A DNA stretch of 64,000 nt from Perca fluviatilis (Eukaryota > Chordata > Actinopteri > Perciformes > Percidae): the NCBI RefSeq assembly GCF_010015445.1, contig NC_053127.1:6388004-6452003 (forward strand), read 5' to 3'. This document shows, piece by piece, positions 45,578 through 56,868 of the stretch; within the stretch, counting starts at the first letter, position 1, and each line of letters starts with the position of its first letter. The translations under genes were made by a program, and so were the position numbers. The notes below the pieces were generated by a model. That model worked only from the letters and a program-made list of their open reading frames with translations. It was not told the origin of the DNA and made no database searches.

Positions 45578-46360
45578 CCCTCTTTGGCTGAATGGGTCAG
45601 CATAAATCAATTCAGTCGGTGGTGAAACTGTGTTACACCAATGTAAAGATTATATTTATATACATACACATAATTGCTTTGTACTGTAATAATTCTACAA
45701 AGAATTAACAAAATAAAAAGCCCCATCTCTTTCAACATATCTCTGTGTTTGTCACTCTCTTTGCAGAGGGGCGGACTTGGAATCCACAAATTATATTCAC
45801 AAGAATATCCTCTGAAAATCAACGACCTGTTCCGTTGAAGGGGAGAAGAGATGGTATGATCTCAGTGGATGATGTCAGCTAGAGGAGGTGTGACCTGTGG
45901 GCCTCGGAAAGTCCACTCTCTCTTCATTAACAGTCAGGTAAATATGTTATCATGGCCCAAGGCAGCTGCTCACTTCCACCTGAGCAAGGAGCCTGGGATG
46001 CCTGGGGCAATAATGAGCCCAGCATGTGAAATGGGTTCCAGTCCATGAAAACATTTTTTTGTTGTTGTAGTATTTTGTGTTTGTTTTTCACCATTTGCAG
46101 ACTTTCTATTCCAAAGTTTGTCCGTCTCAGTATTCCTTCTCTCTGTCCAACTTTTTCTCCTTCGCTCTTCATGCCTGTTGTCCCTCTGCCCTGTCTCACT
46201 GTATGTATGTTTCTTACTCTCTTTTCAATCCCCTTGTTTTGCTTTTCATTTTTTTTTGCCTTGGTTGGTCCACCAGGATCGGGCTTTTGTTATGGAAAAC
46301 CTTGTCTGATTGACAGTCTTTTCGAACTTGAACTGAGTAACTTTCTCTATACGAAACAAC
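45578..46360. other. No recognised feature
   Basis: Unique sequence. Open frames on both strands are short and unconvincing. Confidence 0.4.
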
Positions 46361-46591
46361 TAGGGCTGCAATGATTATTTTTCTATCAAATGTCTGTTTT
46401 TTTCCACAACTCAAAGATATTCAGTTCACTCTCACAGAGGAGTGAAAAAACTAGAAAATATTCTGATTTAAAAAGTTGGAATCCGAGTATTTGTTTCTTA
46501 ACAAATTCCTTAAACTGATTAATCGTTTATCAAAACAGTTTGTCAATAATTGACAACTAATCGATTTAATCGATTAGTCATTGCAGCTCTA
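46361..46591. mobile_element. hAT-like MITE, intact relative of the split copy at 29533
   Basis: TIRs TAGGGCTGCAATGA and TCATTGCAGCTCTA. Flanks GAAACAAC and GAAACATA match at 6 of 8. The interior CCACAACTC-AAGATATTCAG is shared with 29680-29700. Confidence 0.85.
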
Positions 46592-47576
46592 GAAACATAG
46601 AATACATGGGTCTTTTATGAGGAACAGCCTTTTCCTCCAAGGTCCAAGGGGCACCCATAATGAGCAGTTCTTCTGTTATTAGATTCTGGCTCCATGTTGG
46701 CTCCATGTAATTATGTTTCTCTGTGTCAACAACGCATATAAAATACGTGTAAACAGTCTATAATAAAATCTGTTAGGGCTGTAAAATGTGAATTAAAAAC
46801 CATGTAGTCATGCTTTGCCAAAATCAGTAACATGATGAAGCTACATTTGTTGGTTAAATCTTACTTTGAGTGCTTAAAATGCAATCTTTCTTGTGACGAA
46901 TGCTGTATCAAAATGTAGTGAAGATCTTAGGTCTGGAGAAATTCAGGTCAGGCCTGAGCTGGAACCAGTTGGGTTTTTGGGGGTACCATGGTGGTTTCCT
47001 TTTGCTATTTCCACCTTAACTTCAACTATGTCCCTATGTATTGAGGTAAAATTGGATTTTACGTCAATATTACAGCAAGCTTCAAAAAGCGTCTCCAGAG
47101 AGCTATAAGTGACATCATAGGTTAGCTATGTTTTCCAAGAGTTTAGACAAGACAGAAGTCAGAATACTGTTATTTTAACCCCCTTAGCTTATAACAAATA
47201 TATAAAATTTGGCTTTAGAGTAGAATTTTGACATGATTATAGCATCAATCAAATTTAGAAGAATAACAAGTAGTCAGGCAATCGTACAAGTTTGCTATGT
47301 TGGTAATAATCCCTCAGTACATAGGCCTAGACTTTTAGACAAACTGAAAAATGTTTCCTCTTCCAAATAATTTTGGCTAGATTTGTTGCCCTGTTGGCGT
47401 TTTTTTGTGTGAAGCATTCTGAGATCTTAGCAATGACTTTGGCGAGTGGAGCGTTATTATAACCGTTAGAAATAATGGTCAGAGATGCAAAAACACAGCT
47501 GAAGTTGTAATAAACCATAGTTATGGTTTGTTCGGAAGTCAGTGTTTGTTGTGAATTAGTTACATCACATCCCGTG
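46592..47576. other. No recognised feature
   Basis: AT-rich unique DNA. Confidence 0.5.
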
Positions 47577-47983
47577 CTAGTTGCGCATTGACGGACCTAT
47601 CTCCACAGCGCTCTGGAGGAAGGTCTGGCTAGTCCACACAGCATTCCAGGATGGGAGAAAAAGCATGCTCTCGTTTATTGCCATTTTATTAAACCAACCA
47701 CAATTGTCTCGGTCGGTGCCAAGTGCAGGACGCAATGATGTTGCTGCTGCAAAATAGCCTCGGGAAGGAACTTGTTTTGGTGGAACGTGTACATTCAAAA
47801 AGTAGTTGTTGCACAGATAGTCTGGTTAGCTGTCTGGATTTACCCTGCAGAGATCTGAGGAGCAGTTAACCATAGTCCTCAAAAATTCACCGGAGTTTAG
47901 AATGCCAACGCAAAGAAAGCCCAAGGCAACGGATATCCGGCCGAAAATGAGGGACATCTGGCAGAATTTCTGGCAGCACCTGA
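47577..47983 (-). mobile_element. Palindrome-ended (Helitron-like) element, copy 2
   Basis: On the minus strand starts TCAGGTGCTGCC and ends with the degraded palindrome and a short spacer to CTAG (47580-47577). The middle CTGCAGGGTAAATCCAGACA block is shared with the other copies. Confidence 0.72.
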
Positions 47984-48462
47984 ATCAAACATAAAATGTC
48001 GTCGATATAGACTACGCAGTGCAGATCAGACTGTGGTTGTGCTGGGCAGCTTCCAGGTATGAATGTGTCCTGAATGTGTGTTCCTCTCAGTGAACCTTCC
48101 CTGAATGAATAAAAAGATAAAAAAGAAAAAAAGAAGTGGTATCATAAATTGTTACACTGTTTTCCTTTCTGAAGATATATCTGCGTGAACCTATAGCTTG
48201 AACCAATCCTCCTTTCTTCTGGTGCCTTTTTCTTATCTATCTACTCTCATGTCATCGAAGTGAATAAAGAAAGTGTGTATCCTTGTGTGTCTCATTGAAC
48301 CTTTAGGACACTGTGAACCGAACCCTGCTTCATTTCACTTGGTTCTCCGAGCTCGAAACTGCTTTCAGAATCAACTCCCGAGGCCAAGCCAGTAGAGGAT
48401 AGGATACAAACCACAAAACAATCGTGATCGGTTTCATGACAGCGTTCCTACACGTAGAGCCT
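47984..48462. other. No recognised feature
   Basis: Unique sequence. Confidence 0.4.
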
Positions 48463-48466
48463 TTAA

Positions 48467-49142
48467 CCCTTGTGTTGTCGTGTCGACAATGCACATGTTG
48501 TCCTCCCGGGTCAAACTTTTAACACGCTTGATGTTTTTGTCAGGTTTTTTTTAGACATTTGCACCACTAGTTTTACACTTATCCTTGAAACTCATTGTCA
48601 ATAAACCTAATTTTTATGAAATAATATTTAGTTTCTGAGTTAAAGGGGTTCCGCTATCCATTCCGACATACCCCCACTCCGACATTGACGTCTAATTGTC
48701 GGAGTGGCGGCACTTCCATTGTTTTCAAACGTCCCACCAGTCCGACAATTTTTGTTTCCATTAGGGTTAGGGTCAGGGGTTAGGGTTAGGGAATAGCAGC
48801 ATGTCGGAATAGAAGCATGTCGGACTGGCAGCATGTAACCGAGTTAAAGGGTTATACATTATTTGGACTAATAGTTAAGATCAGAGGAACATATGTTGAT
48901 GGATAATCACAGTTTAGTCCGGAGATTTTATTTTTTACCCTAACCATTTCATTTGCTTTTCAAATGCTATAAAATTGAATAAAACACCCCCCCAAAAAGT
49001 GATCCTTAATTTTACATGTGTATTGTGTTGGAGGGCACCATCCATGTTATTTTTTGGGCAATTTTGGTTGGAATAAACCCAAATGTCTGATAAAGAAACT
49101 TTTTGAAAACGGGTCAAATTTGACCCCAGGACAACAGAAGGG
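48467..49142. mobile_element. TTAA element 'GGGTCAAATTTGACCC', copy 2
   Basis: TTAA at 48463-48466 and 49143-49146. Ends CCCTTGTGTTGTCG and (inverted) CCCTTCTGTTGTCC. piggyBac-like by target and termini; no transposase. Interrupted at 48648-48840. Confidence 0.87.
48648..48840. mobile_element. Small fold-back MITE with 11-bp flanking repeat
   Basis: GAGTTAAAGGG is perfectly repeated at 48637-48647 and 48841-48851; the sister host copy has a single GAGTCAAAGGG near 20738. The arms share TCCGACAT units, and TTAGGGTTAGGG lies in the middle. Confidence 0.85.
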
Positions 49143-49146
49143 TTAA

Positions 49147-49512
49147 TTGTTATATGATGAATGGTAACAAACCAATGTAACATTATTTGTGGGACACTGG
49201 ACAGAACCGTCAACGTCAAAGCCACTGGAGACACTCAATGCTGCAGGCATTAAAAATATTGTCCTGTGCACAGTATGGTGAATGTGTTCGACCTCACATA
49301 ATTGGCTCGTCCTTCCTGACTGTACCACGACGATCAACGACCTTAAGGGTGCCTGATGACACACTAATCCGGATGACAGCGTTAAGCGGCTATATAAGCA
49401 TCGTCTGCTCGCCGAAAAGCCACCAGACATTTTCCATTTTTCAGCAAGAAGACAGAGTCGTGAATTTGATTCAGTTCTGACCTCTGCTCTCCTGTCTGTG
49501 AGTCACACACAC

Positions 49513-49513
<1 letters not shown>
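49147..49513. other. Unassigned unique block with a TATA-like motif
   Basis: CGGCTATATAAGCATCG at about 49388-49404 inside repeat-free sequence. No gene recognised downstream. Confidence 0.25.

Positions 49514-49551
<38 letters not shown>
49514..49551. repeat. (GA)n microsatellite
   Basis: About 18 GA units. Confidence 0.95.
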
Positions 49552-49556
<5 letters not shown>

Positions 49557-50218
49557 TGCAGTATCTGCTGTACTTGTAAATGTGGTTCTGGGGTTTAATA
49601 GTGGACTGTCTGGCTCAGTAGTCAGTTCAGTGACTGTAAATGAATTTCAGATTTAGCAGCCACTCATCAGTGGTACATTTGCACAATTGCCATTTGTGTT
49701 GGCTGGTAATGAGTGTAAAATAAACGTAGTGTCTGTTTGTGTACAGTTTCTGTACACATGTATGTAAGTAGGCCTTTACACATGCAAGCATTCAACTTTA
49801 CTCTTTCAACCATTTAAAAAAAAAAAAAAATATTCAAATAGAGAAGCAAAGTCCCTCCCCTTCTGGTTGATCCAACGGGACCATATTTGGGGGGGAAAAT
49901 GTTATGTTGTGAACGTGGAGACACAAATACATGTTTGATCCCGTTTGAATTGAGCCATGAATTGTCAATTTAAAAGATAATTTAGCAAGTGAATAAAGTC
50001 TCAGTTTGTTGTAGGTTTGTAGTTTTGTGTGAAACCACTCTGTGCGCTACATATCTCGTCTCCCGCAATACAATACATTCAAAGTGTGACAGCAACAAGA
50101 AGTGCATTCTTTCCATATGCATGAGCAGGCAACTGTGCATTGCTTAATAATAATGTTTCGGATGAATCTCAACGTCAGAACGGGCCATCATCCCTCACAT
50201 AATGTATGCAAGCCCATG

Positions 50219-50220
<2 letters not shown>

Positions 50221-50274
<54 letters not shown>
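50221..50274. repeat. (CA)n microsatellite
   Basis: About 27 CA units. Confidence 0.97.
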
Positions 50275-50276
<2 letters not shown>

Positions 50277-50473
50277 TTGGGTACAAGTGTGTCTGGAGCT
50301 TGCAGCCAGGGAAGAGAATGGGTGGTCATCAACTTTGACATATTTCTTTATTTAAAAATAAAAAAAATTTACTGAAATGCTTGAGGGGGGCTTATGCAGA
50401 TATGTAACGTGGCTATAGCGCCCCCTAGGCCCCAGTGTTGCTCCATGCCTCAGACAGGTGAGTGCGTGCCGTT

Positions 50474-50513
<40 letters not shown>

Positions 50514-50613
50514 CTATTCTGGCTGTAAGCAGGTGCTCCGGTGTCCTTGGTTTGAACTTGACACTAGCCTCATGAATCAATCTCCACTCCGGGGTTATCT
50601 GCCAGTAGTGTAG

Positions 50614-50617
<4 letters not shown>

Positions 50618-50660
<43 letters not shown>
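50618..50660. repeat. (GT)n microsatellite
   Basis: About 21 GT units. Confidence 0.97.
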
Positions 50661-50662
<2 letters not shown>

Positions 50663-51246
50663 AGGCAGGTTAAGACTGGCCAGGAAGGTATTAACTTCTG
50701 ATTGATTCATTTGGCTCTAATCCACCTCCCAGTGAAAGGTGCAGCTTGCCCTGCTCCTTTTTCGAAACATTATTTACCTGTTATTCTCACAAACCTCAGT
50801 GCTGGACATAAAGGTGAAAAAAATAAAAAATAAAATAAAAATTGTTTTAGTCCCTCTTGACTTTTTATTCATTTTCGAGTCATAACAATCCCTCTAGCCC
50901 ACTGTATTTACTGTTCCTGCAACGTTTTATTTCAAACATCCAACATAGACCCTTTTAGATGGACCAGTTCATTTATAAAGGGGTTAGACACGTGACTAAT
51001 TCAACAAGTCCTCCAAACCATACGACGACGTAGGTCGTTTATTCCTTCCCTCTAATACGACCCACAGGACTGTTTTCCGTCCTCATTTCTAAACCACCGA
51101 ACGTAATTCTTTCGCGGTTTTAAACGCGTCGTTAACATTGTGAAACAGCAGTTTGGTTATGTTTAGGCACCAAAACTACTTAGTTAAAGCTTTAGCGCGT
51201 AACGTTTTGACATTATTGAACGTCCGTTACAATGAAGCCATTGCCA

Positions 51247-51640
51247 AATAATAAGATAAGATAAGAATCTTTATTGTCATTGCACATCAGGTATACAATG
51301 ACATCGCAGCGCTTCTTCGGCCAGTGCATAATACATATAAACAATAAAAGGAGAGAAGTAAGCACTATATACACATCTAAACACATCATAGCGCACACAC
51401 ACTTTATGAATTCAGGGACCTGATGGCCCAGGGAAAGAAACAGGTTTTGAGTCTGTTAGTGCTCTTGAGGGCAGGAGGTTGAACAGGTGCTGTCCTGGGT
51501 ATGAGAGGTCGGCAGTGATTGCCCTAGCTCTCCTGAGACACCGCGTGTTGGCGATGTCTTCTAGCGAGGGTAGGGGACTGCCAGTGATACGTTGTGCTGT
51601 CTTTATGACCGTCTGCAGGTCATAGTCACAAGTTGCTACA
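51247..51640 (-). mobile_element. 5'-truncated LINE 3' end, reverse orientation
   Basis: The plus strand starts with a TAAGATAAGATAAG tail then AATCTTTATTGTCATTGCAC, the inverse of TGACAATAAAGATT plus TTATC tail typical of fish L2/CR1-like LINEs. No long open frame survives. Confidence 0.7.
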
Positions 51641-51664
51641 AAGCTAATTAACTACTTTTACTAT

Positions 51665-52190
51665 CTAGGCTGACAAGCCAGACCCACATCCAGATGTTGG
51701 GTCTGGGAACTCACCATTGGCAGGGCTCAATCTGAGGGGCGGGATAAACGGTTGTCTTTCAAATTCCCTCTGCACTCATAGCCAACCAGAGCAACGCTAT
51801 TTGATGTATTAAACTTTTGCCGTATCCGGTCGGCAAAACTCCGAACACATCTTCCTTTTTTAAGAATGACTTCAGTGCCGTTCTTTGTTCTTTTCTCAAA
51901 GAAAAGCTGAACTCCAAGTCTTCCAGAGTCGCGGCCAAAGCCGAATTCCAAAGACCGCTGTTCGCCAGCAGCAGCCATCTTCTTTGTTTTCAAGTAGCAG
52001 GGTATTCACGCTGAACCGTCGCAACTCTGCCGTCCTTAGGCTAAGCACCGACTCTATACACAATGTGATTGGCCTGACCAGAATTTGGTTTTTCCAGCTC
52101 GCAAGCCAACAGAGACTTGCTAGACTGACCCTGGCTGCAAATTACATTTGCTGCCGCAAGGGTGCATTTAGATTGCTAGGCTAATTACTA
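51665..52190. mobile_element. Interspersed element with terminal palindrome near CTAG
   Basis: Starts CTAGGCTGACAAGCC followed by the imperfect palindrome CCAGACCCACATCC / AGATGTTGGGTCTGG. Ends near ATTGCTAGGCTAATT. The inverted left end, hairpin then CTAG, resembles the 23186 family. Confidence 0.5.
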
Positions 52191-53569
52191 TCAGCTCCAC
52201 ACAACTCTCTCTGTATTTCTCAGTCTGGCTACGTTCAGAAGATTCTAGCGTTCGGTGACTTTCACACGCAGAAACTCGAGTGAAGATAATGACCTCTTCT
52301 GAAGAGCCCATCATGTTTTTTTAATCCTCTGTGTCCTCCTTGGCTACTAGCAACTGTGTGGAGGAGGGGTTGGGGTGGTGCGCAATCACTGCAGGCTTGT
52401 ATCACGCCGACAGTGTTGTTGTCATTACTTAGAATTCCTCACGGGGGCGACAGAAACTACGCACTATAGCTTTAAAATCAGACGTTACTTCACTTCGGGT
52501 CACGTACGTGATGCTGAGTGTGACATAGCTCCGTGTGTTCCCGTAGTTAAACTTAAAAAAAACAAAGACACAAACCCTGGTCTCCCCGGTTGGTGGGATT
52601 ACTGCTCTGTATGAACTATCATGTTTGATCATTTCAGAATTCCCGCAAAATGCCTTTTGTTTCAATTTTGTTTACAGGCGAACACAAATTATACCTATAA
52701 TTTATCATACATCTTGAAAGCAACTATTCCCATCCAATAAATCAAATAGATTTTCAAATAGACCTGGTTGTCCTGAAGAACAAAATGTGCAATACATCCA
52801 CATTTGAAGCTAATGAGAGAAGTTGAGAGGCTAATAAATGCAAGTACGGTACAAAACAAGGCTTTTGAAAGTGTTAAAAGAGATCCCTCCAGCTGCTGTA
52901 AAGGCAGCAAAACATCATTTTCTCCGCAACGTTTCCTTTCTGCAGATTTCCAAAGTGAGGACTGGTGCAGCGACCCAGAGTCTGATGAACGGAATGGAGC
53001 TAAACTGATGATGTGGAACATGCAGGTTGTATTTTTCTCATCTTGACTTGCTCTCACTGAGAGCAATTAATAAGAGAGATTGAGGGAAAAAGAGAACAGC
53101 AATTATGAATAATTAAATGGTGTTTGTGTGTGTGTGTGTGTGCGCGCGTGTGCGTGTGTGTGTGTGGGGCGTCCGTGCGTAAGTCTGTGCGTGTGTGCGC
53201 ATCTGGACAGGTGATTATAACTAAATCACATTTGAATGTGCAGCTTGGGTCAGCAGGAGAAAAAATGATGAAGAGGATGAGGCGAGGATGGAGAGGAGGG
53301 TGGAAGTTTGAGAAGACGGGGTAATGAAGAGTTCCCCACTGACAACTTCATCTCTGTGGACTGAGAAGGAGAGAGGTGGCAAGAGGCTGTAATGCTAATG
53401 AACACAGTGAGCAAGACAGTCTGACAGGGAGCATGGCATGATTTGTTTGACTGACAGATGTGAACTGGGAGTGTGTGTGTGTGTGTGTGTTCCAGAGGAA
53501 GGTTGTGTTGTGACACTGAAGCCTTGTGAGAATACTAAAGCCACAACCAAAATCCTTTAGTTGAATTAT
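52191..53569. other. Gene-free stretch; candidate conserved element 52660-53100
   Basis: Repeat-free block with GAGAGCAATTAATAAGAGAG and TTATGAATAATTAAATGG. GT runs at 53123-53164 and 53470-53491. No exon recognised. Confidence 0.35.
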
Positions 53570-53775
53570 TAAAGCGGAGGTGAAGCAGACTTTTTTTTAT
53601 TGAGTACATAAATTATGTGAGTTGAGGTTATACATTAATAAATTGCTAATAACGTATGGCGTACAAATCCTTATGTTTTTTTATGACGGGTCTGTTGGCT
53701 GTTTTGTAAAGCACTTTGTAACGTGGATTTTCAAAGGGCTCTCTAAATAAAGATTATAACTTTGTCACATCATCA
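53570..53775 (+). mobile_element. LINE 3'-end fragment
   Basis: GTAAAGCACTTTGTAACG, TTTTCAAAGGGCTCTC and AAATAAAGATTATAAC then an ATC-rich tail: the usual end of a fish LINE 3' UTR. Confidence 0.6.
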
Positions 53776-53904
53776 TCATCCACCTGTTAGTTTCCATTGG
53801 CTGCCGGGCTGGGGCAGGTGTGGCTTGCATCAAATGAAAAAGACCGTAGAGAACACATGTTGCGGTGGAATGGCTCAGTGAAAGTGACTGCTGAAGAGGA
53901 TTGT

Positions 53905-54439
53905 TATTACGATTGGGGAAAAGGCAGACCCAGAAATGCAGAGACAGCAGGGCAGTGGTGAGCTGGAGGATTTCATAAACTAAAAAGGGATACAACAAAA
54001 GGAGTCCTTTAGAAAGCAGGCAAAAAAAAAAAAAATAAGGTACCAAAACCCGTTGAGGAACCAAAAGATCTGGCATCCAAAAATAAACTGGCACACCGAG
54101 ACAAAGGGGGTAGACATACACACACAATGATCTGACAACAGACAAAGACAACACAGAGACTAAATACACAAGGTAACAAGGGTGAAACGAGGGGCAGGTG
54201 AAACACATCAGGGTGGGGCAGACAATCACAAAGGCGGGAAAACACACAAGGCAGGAAGTCAAACAATACATGACATGGGAGAAAACAGACTACAAAATAA
54301 AACAGGAAACTGAAACTTAAAACAAGGATGAAAACAGGGTAAAACGCAACAGAACACAAGAGACAGTAAACAAGGAAACGGGGAATCATTTAACAAAATA
54401 AAACAGGAAAAGCTATAACAGAAAATCGCAACCATGACA
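53905..54439 (-). mobile_element. Solo LTR, family 'TGTCATGGTTG', copy 2
   Basis: On the minus strand begins TGTCATGGTTGCGATTTTCT and ends at 53905. ATTGT is duplicated at 53900-53904 and 54440-54444. The long open frame across it (about 168 codons) is an LTR reading with no known domain. Confidence 0.87.
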
Positions 54440-54444
54440 ATTGT

Positions 54445-54746
54445 GTTTTATGACTTGTCGTGACGTTTGTGTTAATGTTACATCCACGTTTTGAAAGTCA
54501 AACAAATGAACGGTCAACTGAGCGTCAACGCTGTTTGACGCTGCCCTGACTGACTAGGGAAGGACAACGGTTAGGACTCTAACCTTTACCTTCAGTCGAT
54601 CGGCTAAACGGTTAGCTTTCTAGTTTTCGTTAGAGTAAAACCAAGCTCTGGTATAACCCTAGAAGTAATGAGAGTAATTACGTTTCCCCAGGGTTGGTTA
54701 TGCCTTGACAAATACTGACTGCTACCTTAAAATTATTACATTTTTC
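54445..54746. other. No recognised feature
   Basis: Unique sequence. Confidence 0.4.
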
Positions 54747-54972
54747 AGTAACACTTTACTTGAAGGTATCTACATGAGATTGACATGACATTGTCATGAC
54801 ACATGAACCCTAACTCTAACCCTAACCCTAACTTGTCATGACAAAATCTGAATGACATTTAATCACAAGAAGTGTTATGTCATAAAGGTTTATGACTTGT
54901 TTATAATGTTTATGAAACGTAATGGCAGTGTCATGTCACTCTTATGTAGATACCTTCAAGTAAAGTGTAACC
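54747..54972. mobile_element. Fold-back MITE 'GTAACACTTTACTTGAAGG', complete copy
   Basis: Arms GTAACACTTTACTTGAAGGT and (inverted) GTTACACTTTACTTGAAGGT continue into ATCTACAT. Holds an AACCCTAACTCTAACCC tract (54806-54832). It is the empty-site reference for 27646-28752. Confidence 0.9.
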
Positions 54973-56868
54973 CATTTTTCTCTCATACTGATGCAAAACA
55001 GCTTTCATTCCTGTTTTTGATGTATGTGTTTAGGCACCTTTTAACCATACTAATTCTAATTGGTGTGCAATAAAGATATAGAGGAAACGCTTGATTCGCT
55101 AGTATTTAGGATAATCACTATAATCCACAGATCTGAAAGGCTTCAATCTGTTCTCCAAAATGCATTTCCTTTACATTTATAAACTGCCTGATTACACATA
55201 ATTGGAATGAAATGGGTTCTCTTCTCTTCTCTACAAAAGTTAGTAATTATTCATTCATTTCCTAATAAGTGTTCCTGAACGCGCGTCATCATTAACATTT
55301 CCCCACTTCTTTTTCAGCAGCCTGACTGGAAGTATTACATAAAACATACCCCACTTGCTGCTCTCCAGGATGGGAGGCAATTAAAGAACAGTATATCTCT
55401 CTCTCTCTCTCATGAAGTAGGTCGCGCCTAATTGCATTTGACGATGAAAAGCGGGAACATACTGTGGCGGAAATTACATGCAAGTCTTGTCACAACAGCT
55501 GTATTAATAAACAGAAAGACAACTTGTCTGTGGAGTTTGTCTTTGCTGTGTCTTCTGACAGCACAGACTGCACATGCATTTAGCTCGCAACAATTTAAAA
55601 ATACATATAATGCTTTTCCTGAATTTATAACATTTTATATTGTGGAAAATAAATTCCGGTGAAGCTGATTTATTTAGGGACTAATGATATATTCCCCTAT
55701 TGGATTAAGAACAACAAGGCTCAGTTATTTTAATTTCCTGTTTAACTAAGCATGGAGTATGGAGTGATTAAAAAGTTAATAATGTGCAGTGTGGTAACTC
55801 TTTAATTGAGCTACGAAAAAACAAGATATCTTCTGTTATGAATGTCCGCTTGCTAAGCACACCTCAGCTCTGTGTTCTCAGATAACAGTTACTTGTTTTT
55901 TCACTTTCCTTAATGGACCCTGGTTGCAAACAGGGTTTTAACTCGCAGGCAATGAAAATATTAATAGCAGTGTTATTATGATTAGATGTATTAAACTTTG
56001 TAATTAGGTTATACAAAATGGTATTGTCTGAAGCTAAAGAGGTATTAGAGGGCCTTTGTTTATAATTAATCACCTGATAAGACTTGTATTGACTCACCCA
56101 CAGTTACCACTAGCTGTGCTTTTGTGTTTTCCTCTTTTATTTTCCTATTATTTAACCAGGTGAAAGTTTAATGTAGGTTGTGTTTCAAATCTATTTTTTT
56201 TTTTAAACAAAGATACAATACAAGCAACATAAACAGTAAAAGACAACAATACACAAAGACCGAAAGTATGGATCATTTCCATGTTTAGTAACTAACACAT
56301 TTACAAACTTTTAGTGCGAGACTTTGCTGCTTTCCTCGGTTTTACATCATAGCAAATTGAAAATTAGATTTTTTTTATCGGTTGGGTAAACGTTTTTGTC
56401 AATGTGTTGTATGGTTACTTATTTTGTTGTTCTGTGTCAGGTTGATGTGGGGAGCGTGTCACCTCTCAACCTATTGACAGATTTTTTTTTTTAAGATAAA
56501 TGGCTATTGTGCCGCTCTGTTGGCTGTCCTCTGACTGTTCTACTGTTTTTGTTCAATATAAGTGATGGCCATGGCGGGAAAGTGATGGCGAGCAGCAGGT
56601 GGCTACATGGGTCCATTATTTTATCTTTGACCCAGACAAACACAATTGGTTTCCGGGCAGCATTTCAACGACTCTTATGGCGCAGGGCTTACAAAGAGGC
56701 AGAAAGTGAAAGAAAAGAAAGACAGGCTGTACAAAGAGGCATTGTCAAGATCCACTTTGATTTGCTTGCTCACATCTGATGACTCATTGCTCAGTTGGGT
56801 TTTAGCAGGAAAAGCAAACATAGTAGCACAGCCGGGGTTCATGGTAGCTGTAAGATTTAGGGGACTGT
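54973..56868. other. Gene-free stretch; candidate conserved element 55140-56110
   Basis: About 1 kb free of any repeat seen elsewhere in the window, AT-rich, with TAATTA, CCTAATTGCATTTGACG and TTTATAATTAATCACC motifs. Resembles developmental enhancer-type conserved DNA. No exon seen. Confidence 0.35.

Larger units (their letters stand above)
49552..51246. other. Gene-free stretch with microsatellites
   Basis: CA run 50221-50274; GT runs 50478-50511 and 50618-50660. 51010-51240 contains TGTTTAGGCACCAAAACTAC, also seen inverted and degenerate near 59955, so it is probably a repeat. No gene. Confidence 0.45.

Noticed and set aside
53765..54271. 168-codon frame on the minus strand
   Set aside because: Lies across a solo LTR; the paralogous LTRs at 41327 and 63256 give different broken frames, so it is not a gene.
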